Assembly: GCA_944386475.1 (NCBI GenBank)
Contig: CALXBH010000048.1
Location: forward strand, 1 to 48,656
Direction: 5' to 3'
From: an uncultured Clostridia bacterium
Lineage (GTDB): Bacteria > Bacillota > Clostridia > Oscillospirales > Ruminococcaceae
DNA: 48,656 bases
This document shows positions 7,707 through 15,568 of this stretch, piece after piece. The first letter of the stretch is position 1. Each line of letters starts with the position of its first letter. The position numbers were made by a program, and so were the translations under genes. The notes beneath the pieces were generated by a model. It had not been told where the DNA came from. It made no database searches and saw only the letters and a list, made by a program, of their open reading frames with translations.

Positions 7707-10022
7707 TTACCGATTGTGCTTTTTCCGCAACAGCACGGCCAGCACAGCCGCCGACGCAGCCAGCAGCGCCCCCGCCGCTGCCAGAGAACCGGTCATGCCG
7801 CCGGTCTGGGGAACGGTATCCGAACCGTTTGTGCCCTGATCTGTCGAGGGGGCAGAAGCGTCTGCATCTGTGTCGTTATCATTACCTCCGGGGGTGTTAA
7901 CCGGAGGTTTATCCTCTTCATTGTCACTGCCGGTTTGTCCGTTATCCGAAGGATCAGAAGGTTCCTCCGGCTGGGAAGGATCCGGGTCTTCCGTCCTTTC
8001 GGAAAGGCCCTCTCTGGCTTCCGCCAGCGCCGCTACAGCGGCATCCACCTGATCCTGGGAGGCGTTTTCGTCCTCCATAACCGCCTGTGCGGCCGCAAGA
8101 GCAGCGACAAACGCTTCCCAGCTGTCTGCCGTGTATGCATCCTCTGCTAACTGCTCCGCCTGCTGAATAGCCTCAGCCAGCGCTGTTTTGTCCGCCGGCT
8201 GTGCCGCTGCCGCCCGGACCGTTACCTGGATCGAAGCCGTTAGCTCCAGCGGATTGGTGACGCCTTCCGGCAGAACGATCTCGCCGGTCAGCTGATAGTC
8301 GCCGGCAGTCTGGGCGTCGTACCCTTCTTCAGACCATACCACCGAGCACTCGGCGGTCTCGCCGTTGTTCAGAGAAACCATCACCGTTTCGGGAAGGGAA
8401 AGATCCGCAAAAGCAGTCCCCTGCTCCACGGTAACCGGATCGCAGGAAGCCACCGAGGCAACGCTGGCCTCTTCGGCTGTCCAGGACTCATAAAGCGCGG
8501 TGACCTCTTCCGCGGTCAGAGCGCCGCTGTAAATGCAGAAATCTTCAATATCTCCCAACAGGCCGGGGTCATTGTACAGATGGCTGGCGCCCAGCTGGGT
8601 CTTCGCCCCGTACACCAGATCTCTGGGGAGGCTTACCATACCGGTGTTGGTTCCCACCAGACGGCCGTTTAAATACATCCTTCCGGTTGTTCCTTCCTGG
8701 GTGTAGACGATATGCGCCCATTCACCCACCGGCACCGCGTCGGAGGGGCTGGTACCCACCCGATAGTTGACGTTTCCTACGTTAATTCCGTAGTTAACGC
8801 CAAATCCGCCGCCGGAAGTAGCAAAGGAGAAGCAGTCCGCCGTATCGTCACCGGACACAAGCAGGGATGCCCAGGTGGGATTGCGGTCAAGGTTGACCCA
8901 GGTAGAAATCGTAATATCGTCGGTCATGCCGAACACTTCGCCCGGCACACTGATATAGTCGTTTCGGGTTCCTCCCAGGGTAACGGCGCCGTCTTTAAAG
9001 CCCTCCGAGGCGGTGACGTTTCCCATCAACTGGCCGTCAAAACCATTTACCAGATCTTTCACCACGCCGTTTTCCACCTGGTTAAAATCATAATGGAGCA
9101 CCGGACCGTCGGGGACCTCGATTTCCTCCAGCTGGTCCATCCCCTGGTTTAACGAGGCGGTAATTTCGGTGATCTGCTGACCGGTGAGGGTATCCAAATG
9201 ATTTAAAAGCATCTCGCTGGCCGACGCAAACGCCTGCTGGAAAACCGCCCAGGTGTCTTCCGTATAGCGAACCTGGCCTGCCCGGTCAATCGTCTGGGCG
9301 GCGGCATAGGCTTTCGCCAGGTCGAAGACCGCCTGGTCGGGCGATTCGCCCCGGACCACCGCGGCGCACATAACCCCTGCGATGATGCCGTACCCCTCCC
9401 GGTTGGGATGGAGGTTATCCGGGAACAAGTGGTTGAGCCCTTTGGTGGCTTCGTGAATATCAATGACAGTGCAGCCCAGCTCTTCCGCCACTTTTTTCTG
9501 CATGGGAACCACCTGATCGGTGATAATCCCCGGCTGTGCGTCGGTGAAATAGCAGGTAGCGCTGGTGGCCACATAAACCGTCGGATGGGTATCCAGGTTT
9601 TGATAGGTCTGGATCAGTTCCCGGGCATCCGCCTCAAAATTTCCCAGCTTGGCAGGGTTGCTGCCGTTGGCGTCGTTGGTCCCCAGCATAATAATGACGA
9701 TATCCGGCTGGGAGGCCAGGCTGTCCCGGTAAGCCTGCTGATTCACATAGGGAAGACTTGCATCCTTCATCATAGTGGCGCCGTTAACGCCAAAATTGCT
9801 GACAGTAAAGCCATCCCCTAAAAGCTGCTGCATCTGGGCGGGATAGCTTTGGGTCGCCTGGTTGCCGCCGGTGCAGAGCTCTCCATAGGTGATACTGTCT
9901 CCTACGCAGGAGATGCGAATCTCCCCATCACGGGCGTTGGGTGAGGCGGCGAAGCCTGCCGTAGCTGTGCTTCCAAGCATCAGCGTCGCCGCAAGACAGC
10001 CGCAAAGAATTTTTTTAAGCAT
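7707..10022 (-). CDS. Wall-anchored SGNH esterase with LamG, Ig-like and FIVAR domains
   Basis: A large surface esterase. The signal peptide covers residues 1 to about 25. The SGNH domain has all four blocks: Gly-Asp-Ser43, GVNG near 78-81, GTND with Asn116, and DNLHPN with Asp202/His205. A helical segment (about 230-300) resembles half of a FIVAR repeat. A LamG/concanavalin-like sandwich follows from about 305 to 510 (LHYDFNQ start, FCIYSGALTAEEV end), typical of sugar-binding modules. Next come an Ig-like Big_4-type domain (about 520-610), a FIVAR helical repeat (about 615-680), an acidic stalk and the anchor VPQTGG, a hydrophobic helix and RKKHNR. It probably deacylates a host or plant glycan at the cell surface. 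The promoter region carries a cre-like palindrome at 10045-10060. Confidence 0.88.
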   Translation of the reverse strand: MLKKILCGCLAATLMLGSTATAGFAASPNARDGEIRISCVGDSITYGELCTGGNQATQSYPAQMQQLLGDGFTVSNFGVNGATMMKDASLPYVNQQAYRDSLASQPDIVIIMLGTNDANGSNPAKLGNFEADARELIQTYQNLDTHPTVYVATSATCYFTDAQPGIITDQVVPMQKKVAEELGCTVIDIHEATKGLNHLFPDNLHPNREGYGIIAGVMCAAVVRGESPDQAVFDLAKAYAAAQTIDRAGQVRYTEDTWAVFQQAFASASEMLLNHLDTLTGQQITEITASLNQGMDQLEEIEVPDGPVLHYDFNQVENGVVKDLVNGFDGQLMGNVTASEGFKDGAVTLGGTRNDYISVPGEVFGMTDDITISTWVNLDRNPTWASLLVSGDDTADCFSFATSGGGFGVNYGINVGNVNYRVGTSPSDAVPVGEWAHIVYTQEGTTGRMYLNGRLVGTNTGMVSLPRDLVYGAKTQLGASHLYNDPGLLGDIEDFCIYSGALTAEEVTALYESWTAEEASVASVASCDPVTVEQGTAFADLSLPETVMVSLNNGETAECSVVWSEEGYDAQTAGDYQLTGEIVLPEGVTNPLELTASIQVTVRAAAAQPADKTALAEAIQQAEQLAEDAYTADSWEAFVAALAAAQAVMEDENASQDQVDAAVAALAEAREGLSERTEDPDPSQPEEPSDPSDNGQTGSDNEEDKPPVNTPGGNDNDTDADASAPSTDQGTNGSDTVPQTGGMTGSLAAAGALLAASAAVLAVLLRKKHNR

Positions 10023-10044
10023 AATGACCCTCTCTTTCTACAAA

Positions 10045-10060
10045 ATGATAACGTTGTCAT
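10045..10060. promoter_or_regulatory. cre-like / LacI-family palindromic operator
   Basis: ATGATAACGTTGTCAT is a 16-base near-palindrome centred on CG. It fits the catabolite-responsive element consensus WTGNNARCGNWWWCAW at all but one constrained position. It lies at the expected transcription start of the SGNH gene that begins at 10022, where a bound CcpA or other LacI-family protein would repress. Confidence 0.65.
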
Positions 10061-10065
10061 ATTTT

Positions 10066-10094
10066 ATGATGCCACCCCTCCTATAGAAAGTCAA
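10066..10094 (-). promoter_or_regulatory. Probable promoter of the LamG-containing SGNH gene
   Basis: Read leftwards there is a good -35 TTGACT (10089-10094) and, 17 bases on, a weaker CATCAT (10066-10071). The cre-like palindrome directly follows. Confidence 0.5.
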
Positions 10095-10327
10095 GAATCA
10101 TTTATCACAAAGATAAATGCCATTCTTTATCACATTTTCCAAGAAGTTCACCTTTTTCAAGTCATAATCACTTGTTTGGCGGGATACCTTAAGGGGATTC
10201 CTGCTCTCAAAATTGAAATAAGCGGGGATTCCTTTCAGGATCTTGTCCGCTTAGGTTACCCGGCAACAAAAAACAGGCAGGGTTATCAAGGGAAAGGATG
10301 TACCGTTTATTTTGGCCGTTTGCCAGC
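10095..10327. other. Intergenic stretch without a recognised gene
   Basis: This lies downstream of the GrpB-family gene and upstream of the SGNH promoter. It contains GGGGATTCCT twice in direct orientation (10193-10202 and 10224-10233); the second is part of an imperfect palindrome ending in AGGATC. No clear terminator for the GrpB gene was found. Confidence 0.5.
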
Positions 10328-10900
10328 TTAACTGTCTTTTTGATCTTCCGCTAAACAAGAAGTTATGGTGAGTGTTTTCGGCCGCCACATGCTCGCCTCC
10401 GCCAGCAGGCGCTGTATCATTGGTTCCTTGCCGGCGGTATAGCTTTTCCGATCTTTTGAAAACCGTCTTGCTAATTTCTGTTTACAGGCGTCATACAGCA
10501 TCGCCTTTTCAGGAAACGCATTCAGATAATCGCGAAAGTTAATATAGTTATTCCATTGTGTGCTATTCCATTTGACAATATGGATATGATGTGTCCGTAT
10601 CTCATCATCTCCCATGACAAATAATAGTCCTCCTGCGACGACTTCTCCACGAAACATGATATGGTGCTGCTTTAATACCTCAATGTATGGCAACACATCC
10701 TTTACATCATGCACAGCAACGGCAATATCAATGATTGGTTTTGCGTGGATGAAAGCAATGGCGGTGCTTCCCACGTGCTGAATATCAAGAGCTGCGCCGC
10801 CTAAAAGTTGCTTTAAGATCCGGATGATATTGTCAGCATTTTGACTCCATTCTTTCTGATGAGATACCAGATTTACCGTTCCTCTTTTTAGCCCTAACAT
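10328..10900 (-). CDS. GrpB family protein (UPF0157, nucleotidyltransferase fold)
   Basis: Small cytoplasmic protein of the GrpB/UPF0157 family, which has a nucleotidyltransferase-like fold and no firmly established reaction. The family signature is clear at about residues 41-60: HVGSTAIAFIHAKPIIDIAV, matching the usual HIGSTSVPGLxAKPIIDI. The C-terminal half has the usual helical run ending FPEKAMLYDACKQKLARRF. The length of 190 residues is normal. It is a single gene with a lower-GC, different codon flavour from the neighbouring secreted-protein genes, which may mean separate acquisition. A weak promoter is at 10942-10970. Confidence 0.88.
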   Translation of the reverse strand: MLGLKRGTVNLVSHQKEWSQNADNIIRILKQLLGGAALDIQHVGSTAIAFIHAKPIIDIAVAVHDVKDVLPYIEVLKQHHIMFRGEVVAGGLLFVMGDDEIRTHHIHIVKWNSTQWNNYINFRDYLNAFPEKAMLYDACKQKLARRFSKDRKSYTAGKEPMIQRLLAEASMWRPKTLTITSCLAEDQKDS

Positions 10901-10941
10901 ATGCGCACCCTCATTGAAAAATTAATCCTTCTGTTTTTCTC

Positions 10942-10970
10942 ATTCTAACATAATTTAGAAAGTGTTGGAA
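10942..10970 (-). promoter_or_regulatory. Possible promoter of the GrpB-family gene
   Basis: Leftward TTCCAA (10965-10970) and TAGAAT (10942-10947) with a 17-base spacer. The -35 is weak. Confidence 0.45.
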
Positions 10971-11087
10971 TAGTCTGTTTTTCGCCGAATGATATGAGCT
11001 AAGCACTGTTCTGACATGTTCTCTTCCTCTTCTTTTAAAAATGAATTCCGCCTATATTACCGGCGGAGTCTCGCTTGCTAAAGCATC

Positions 11088-11124
11088 AAAAAAACCCCCG
11101 GAAGCGGGTTACCGCTTCCGGGGG
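11088..11124 (-). terminator. Intrinsic terminator of the metallophosphoesterase gene
   Basis: On the minus strand a 13-bp stem CCCCCGGAAGCGG / CCGCTTCCGGGGG with a TAAC loop is followed by a seven-T run, 24 bases after the stop codon. Confidence 0.93.
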
Positions 11125-11147
11125 CCTGGGGGTATTATCACAGGATA

Positions 11148-14100
11148 TTACGCTTTTTTCCGCTTGCGGACGATGAACAATCCGCCTGCCGACGCGGCCA
11201 GCAGTGCGCCCGCCGCCGCTAAAGATCCGGCTGCATCGCCGGTCTGGGGCACGGCATCTGAGCCACTGCCGCCATCCGCCGCCGGATCGCCGCCGCTTCC
11301 GTTTTGATCCGGCTGGGTGTTGGGAGTACTGTTGTCATGATCATCGGGGGTATTAGCCGGAGGTGTATCCTCTTCGTTGTCACTGCCGGTCTGCCCTTCA
11401 TCCGAGGGATCGGATGGCTCCTCCGGCTGAGAGGGATCCGGATCTTCCGGCTGATCGCCGGGCTGGTCACCGGGATTTTCCCCTGGGTCCTCGCCGGGAT
11501 CTTCGCCAGGGTTTTCCGGTTCGTCTTTCAGCGCCTGAATGGCCTCCTCCAAGGCGGACAGCTTATCTCCGGCCTCTTGTCCCACAAGCTCTTTCTGCTC
11601 ATCGGTTAAAGCATCATATGCCTCCAGCGCTTGGTTTACCGCTGCTTCGTCCTCCAACGTCACCTCGCCGGCGGCGGGGAGGCCGTCGATAGCCTCTTTC
11701 ACAGCCTGGGCTTCCTCAGACAATTCCTCTGCTTTTGCCTGAAGCTTCGTGAGAGTCTCCTGCTGGCTGGCATATGCCTCAGCCTTTTCTTCCGGCAGGG
11801 ACCGGATATCGTCTAACAGTGCTTCCACCTGATCCATCCGGCTGACAAGGCCTTCTTCCTCCTGGGAGATCTGAGCGGTCAGGCCGATGATGTTTTCGCT
11901 GAGGTCTACTATAAACTGAGCGTTGGGGATCCATTTCGCGTTTACAAAATCACGGCCCCGCACCAAAACCTTATTGGCATAGACTTCCACATAATAGCCC
12001 TGGCTGCCTTCTTTGCCGGTGTTGTCATCCTTCCAAAGATAGCCCACCGACGCGTCGTTAAACATATTGGCGTCCACGCCGTTGCCGGCGTACATGGGGC
12101 TCTTGGAATCCAGCTCCCAATGGGTGTGGCCGGTGATGAAGATCACCTGGGGATACTGCTTAAAGATCTCCCGCAGCTCTTGATCCTGATAAATGCCGTC
12201 CCAGTTCTGACCGGGAAGGGTGCCGGAAACCGTATTGTACAGCGGCTGATGCAGGAACACAAAGATGGGATTCATACCGTCGGAGGCCTTCGCAAGCTCC
12301 GCTTTTAAAAACTCCAGCTGGTCGTCGTTAAGCTGGGCATGGCAGTCCGCCGGTTCCACAATCTGGGAGCCCAGCATGATAAAGGTGGCGTCACCGATCT
12401 TTTCGGAATAATAGGTGCTGGGGGCGTTGGTGCCCTCCAGAAAATCACCGATCTCTTTGTTATAATCCGAGCCTTTCAGGTCGTGGTTGCCGGGAGTGCA
12501 GTAGATATAGGGAATACCCGAAAAACTGTTGACGATCTCGTTATACTGCCGGTACTGCTCCACTGCGCCGGTGTCCGCCACATCGCCCACGTTAAAGATG
12601 GCGATGCTGTCCGGATCGGTTTTTTCGATATCCGCTAGTGCCATGCGCAGGTGCTGGTTGTGCAGATGGTTGGGATCCGACTGAAGATGGGTGTCGGAGA
12701 ATACCTGGAAGGAATACAAAGGCTCCTCCTCCACGGCCGCAATGCCCGCAGGGAGCTCGGCGTACGCCGAATCGGGGGACAAAGTCCTTCCGTCGTATAC
12801 CGCAAAGGCGTACAGCCTGGTGGCCCCGGAGGGGATCATGGTGTTGTTGTTAAGCTGTTTGCTCCCGGAAGCTTCCACCGGGATCTCGGCGTAATCTTCA
12901 AACACGCCGTTTTCATCGCCCCAGAAAAGGGCGTAGCCTGTCAGTCCCTCGGTATCGTCCGGCGGGGTGATGGTGACCGAACCGTCTGCATATCCCCGCT
13001 CGGTGGCCGTGCGGTTATAGGTCACCTCTTTGGGCGGATCACATTCCTCGGGATCCCGGTTTTGGATGGCAAAGGTGCAGGTGGCGACAATGGTATAGCC
13101 ACCGTCTAGAAACAGATAGGCGTAATATTCTCCAGCGGGAAGCTGGTCGATAGTAGTGGTCCCGTCCGCCTCTTTTAAGTCGGTGGTGCCGTTTGGCTGT
13201 CCGGACTCCCGGGTGTATTTGTAGATCAAAGACGGGTTATCCGCGCCGGGAGTAGGCCGGTCGGCAGGATAAATCCCGATCCAGGCATCCTGATGGGTGC
13301 TGCCGGTGTAGTAGAAGGAAACCTGATCACCGCCGGTATAAACGGCCTTATCCGATGTAATGGAAGGCGCGGCGATACCGTTATTTAACGTAAAGGTGCA
13401 GGTAGCTACAATGGTATAGCCCCCGTCCGCAAACAGGTAGGCATAATATTCCCCGGAGGGGAGTTTGTCGATAGTGGTGGTGCCGTCCGCCTCTTTTAAG
13501 TCGGTGGTGCCGTCCGGCTGGCCGGACTCCCGGGTATATTTGTAGATTAAAGCCAGATTATCCCCGCCGGGAGTCCTCCGGCTGGCGGGATAGATCCCGA
13601 TCCAGGCGTCCGGATGGGTGCTGCCGGTGTAGCTGAACACCGGGGTTTCCCCTTCGCCGTAGCTCTCCTTGTCGGTGGAAAGGGTGGGGACGGTTTCCTC
13701 GTCCGTCAGGGTAAAGGTGCAGGTAGCTACGATGTCATACCCTCCGTCCGCAAACAGATACGCATAATACTCCCCTGCCGGAAGCTGGTCGATGGTAGTG
13801 ATGCCGTCGGCCTCCGCCATATCGGTGGTGCCGCTGGGCTGGCCGGATTCCCGGGTGTATTTGTAAACCAGGGAGTCGTTGCCGTTGCCGGGCGTGTTGT
13901 TGTCAGCAGGGTAAATCCCGATCCAGGCGTCCTGATGGGTGCTGCCGGTATAGCTGAACACCGGGGTTTCCCCTTTGGGATAGATCTGCCGGTCGGTGGA
14001 GATAGAGGGTTCCGCCTGGCTGATAACAAAGGGAACCTCGTCTAGAATCTCATAACCGTCGTCTTTTAATAAATACATGGTGTAGTTCCCGGGCGCCAGG

Positions 14101-14408
14101 GTGGACACGTCCCCCCGGTCGGGATCTTTAAAGTCCATGGTGCCGTCGGGCTGGCCTGTTTTGGAGGTATATTCGTACACCTGGGCCCAGGGACCGCCCG
14201 GCTGATCGCCTTCGTTATAAATAGCAATCCAATCCTTCCCGCTGGTGCCGGTGTAGTGAGCGGTAATCTCCTCCCCCTGCATAAACTCGGTTTTGTCCAG
14301 TGTCAGCGTGGGAGCTTCCGCCGCCGACGGCATGACCACCGAGGTGCAAAGGATCCCCAGCGACAATACGGCCGCCAGCAGCCGTGGACATTTGCGCATT
14401 TTTTTCAT
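11148..14408 (-). CDS. Wall-anchored metallophosphoesterase with four N-terminal repeat domains
   Basis: A surface calcineurin-like phosphoesterase. After the signal peptide (1 to about 31) come four tandem domains of about 100 residues each (about 32-445), each with a pattern like YTGSTHQDAWIGIYP, YKYTRESGQP and GEYYAYLFADGGY. An Fn3-like domain follows (about 450-555). The catalytic domain (about 560-810) has the metal ligands in DTH (Asp572, His574), GDVAD, GNHD, a FLHQPLY histidine and GHTH. Residues about 830-960 are helical and Glu/Ala-rich. The stalk is rich in Asp, Pro and Glu and the anchor is VPQTGD, a hydrophobic helix and RKRKKA. A role in removing phosphate from extracellular nucleotides or phospho-glycans is inference. 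It is downstream of a DeoR gene in the same direction. Confidence 0.9.
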   Translation of the reverse strand: MKKMRKCPRLLAAVLSLGILCTSVVMPSAAEAPTLTLDKTEFMQGEEITAHYTGTSGKDWIAIYNEGDQPGGPWAQVYEYTSKTGQPDGTMDFKDPDRGDVSTLAPGNYTMYLLKDDGYEILDEVPFVISQAEPSISTDRQIYPKGETPVFSYTGSTHQDAWIGIYPADNNTPGNGNDSLVYKYTRESGQPSGTTDMAEADGITTIDQLPAGEYYAYLFADGGYDIVATCTFTLTDEETVPTLSTDKESYGEGETPVFSYTGSTHPDAWIGIYPASRRTPGGDNLALIYKYTRESGQPDGTTDLKEADGTTTIDKLPSGEYYAYLFADGGYTIVATCTFTLNNGIAAPSITSDKAVYTGGDQVSFYYTGSTHQDAWIGIYPADRPTPGADNPSLIYKYTRESGQPNGTTDLKEADGTTTIDQLPAGEYYAYLFLDGGYTIVATCTFAIQNRDPEECDPPKEVTYNRTATERGYADGSVTITPPDDTEGLTGYALFWGDENGVFEDYAEIPVEASGSKQLNNNTMIPSGATRLYAFAVYDGRTLSPDSAYAELPAGIAAVEEEPLYSFQVFSDTHLQSDPNHLHNQHLRMALADIEKTDPDSIAIFNVGDVADTGAVEQYRQYNEIVNSFSGIPYIYCTPGNHDLKGSDYNKEIGDFLEGTNAPSTYYSEKIGDATFIMLGSQIVEPADCHAQLNDDQLEFLKAELAKASDGMNPIFVFLHQPLYNTVSGTLPGQNWDGIYQDQELREIFKQYPQVIFITGHTHWELDSKSPMYAGNGVDANMFNDASVGYLWKDDNTGKEGSQGYYVEVYANKVLVRGRDFVNAKWIPNAQFIVDLSENIIGLTAQISQEEEGLVSRMDQVEALLDDIRSLPEEKAEAYASQQETLTKLQAKAEELSEEAQAVKEAIDGLPAAGEVTLEDEAAVNQALEAYDALTDEQKELVGQEAGDKLSALEEAIQALKDEPENPGEDPGEDPGENPGDQPGDQPEDPDPSQPEEPSDPSDEGQTGSDNEEDTPPANTPDDHDNSTPNTQPDQNGSGGDPAADGGSGSDAVPQTGDAAGSLAAAGALLAASAGGLFIVRKRKKA
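13063..14010 (-). repeat. Three closely similar in-frame domain repeats, about 310-330 bp each
   Basis: Three units near 13063-13370, 13385-13705 and 13718-14010 are very similar at DNA level and share long runs such as GTGCCG, CCGGACTCCCGGGT and ATCCCGATCCAGGC. A fourth, more diverged unit lies at about 14020-14310. The similarity suggests recent internal duplication and the chance of copy-number change by recombination. Confidence 0.75.
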
Positions 14409-14473
14409 GACCGATGACCTCCTGTTTTTGCCCGCCCAGATCAGTTACCCTGAGCGGTTGTCATTAAAAACGG

Positions 14474-14503
14474 TTGGCCTGCCCAATAACACGGGCAGGC
14501 CAA
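14474..14503 (-). terminator. Hairpin with T-tract between the DeoR and phosphoesterase genes
   Basis: TTGGCCTGCCC and GGGCAGGCCAA form an 11-bp stem with an eight-base loop, followed on the minus strand by CCGTTTTTAA. It could end the DeoR transcript, or act as an attenuator or 5' stem for the phosphoesterase mRNA, because a strong promoter lies just upstream of it. Confidence 0.7.
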
Positions 14504-14517
14504 ATGAGCCTATGGTC

Positions 14518-14546
14518 AATATAACACAGGATAGTTGGAATTTCAA
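14518..14546 (-). promoter_or_regulatory. Promoter of the metallophosphoesterase gene
   Basis: Leftward TTGAAA (14541-14546) and TATATT (14518-14523) with a 17-base spacer. The transcript would start about seven bases before the hairpin at 14474-14503. Confidence 0.7.
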
Positions 14547-14600
14547 GGATTTAATTTGATATATTTTGATTTTTGTGGAAATACACACAAACACCATTTC

Positions 14601-15371
14601 TCATTTGTGAAGAATGGTGATTTTCTGTTTTTGATACTCCCGCTCAATCTCTGGCGGAAGCTTGGAATCGGTGATAATACCGTCCACCTCCTGAAGGGAA
14701 CAGATCCGCAGGAGGGAATTCTGCTCAAACTTGCTGCTATCGGCCAGCACATAGTTGCAGTCCGCGTTTTTCATGATTTTCTTTTTAATGGTGACCTCGT
14801 CCACCCCAAAGTCGGTGAACCCTCCCATTAGGGAGATCCCGCTCATGCTGATAAAGCCGATATCCGCATGAAGGGCGTCGATGTTTTCCTCCGCCATGGG
14901 GCCTATGATGGACTGTTCCCCATACCGGCAGATACCCCCGGGAATCAGAATGGTAAAGCCCTGTTTGGAGGCCAGCTCATTAATCACCGGCAGATAATTG
15001 GTGATGACTGTCAGGGTCTGAAAATGGTTTTTCAATGCAATAGCCGCCGCATGGTTGGTGGTGCTGGCGTCCATGGCCACCACCTGCCCCTCCCGCACAA
15101 GGCGGCAGGCGGTCTCTCCCAGTTCCAGCTTTTCCTGCCAGTGCCGCACCTGCCTTTCTTCCCGCTGGGTCGTCCGGGCGGCTCCGCCTACTTTGACTGC
15201 GCCTCCATGAACCCGGCGCAGGAGGCTTTGCGCCTCCAAATACTTTAAGTCCCGCCGGACAGTTTCAATCGAAACGCCAAACCGGGCAGAAAGGTCGTTC
15301 ACCTTAACGGTTTCCTGCCGGCCTAACATGTCCAAAATGGCGGTATAGCGTTCTTCTGTTAAAAAAGCCAT
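14601..15371 (-). CDS. DeoR-family transcriptional regulator
   Basis: A sugar-phosphate-responsive repressor of the DeoR/GlpR type, 256 residues. The N-terminal winged helix-turn-helix has the family signature: EERYTAILDMLGRQETVKVN, then DLSARFGVSIETVRRDLKYL and RRVHGGAV. The C-terminal sensor domain includes DASTTNHAAA, VITNYLPV and FTDFGVDEVTIKKKIM. The start at 15371 is chosen because AAGGAGG lies just upstream and because the promoter (TTGACC/TATAAT, 15426-15454) would start transcription after an alternative upstream ATG at 15437. It may regulate the phosphoesterase gene downstream or distant sugar genes; the effector is unknown. Confidence 0.93.
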   Translation of the reverse strand: MAFLTEERYTAILDMLGRQETVKVNDLSARFGVSIETVRRDLKYLEAQSLLRRVHGGAVKVGGAARTTQREERQVRHWQEKLELGETACRLVREGQVVAMDASTTNHAAAIALKNHFQTLTVITNYLPVINELASKQGFTILIPGGICRYGEQSIIGPMAEENIDALHADIGFISMSGISLMGGFTDFGVDEVTIKKKIMKNADCNYVLADSSKFEQNSLLRICSLQEVDGIITDSKLPPEIEREYQKQKITILHK

Positions 15372-15425
15372 GACTGCCTCCTTGTAAATCGCAACAATAT
15401 CCATAAAAATCCACATTCTAAAATC

Positions 15426-15454
15426 ATTATACCACATGCTTTCCTGCCGGTCAA
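15426..15454 (-). promoter_or_regulatory. Promoter of the DeoR-family gene
   Basis: Near-consensus leftward TTGACC (15449-15454) and TATAAT (15426-15431), 17 bases apart. Confidence 0.85.
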
Positions 15455-15501
15455 CGGCAGAGAGAAATTATTCAGTTTTTTTACACAGAGCTTTTCACTG
15501 C

Positions 15502-15543
15502 AAAAGGAGAGCCGCAAAACGAATGTTTTGCGGCTCTCCTTTT
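15502..15543. terminator. Terminator of the DUF421 gene
   Basis: A perfect 19-bp inverted repeat, AAAAGGAGAGCCGCAAAAC and its complement, around a GAAT loop. It ends in A/T runs on both sides and lies 26 bases past the DUF421 stop. Confidence 0.92.
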
Positions 15544-15568
15544 GCCTCGTGTTTTTACCATATCCCGG

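Noticed and set aside
15372-15437. Upstream ATG for the DeoR-family gene
   Set aside because: It lies upstream of the predicted transcription start and lacks a ribosome binding site; ATG 15371 has AAGGAGG.
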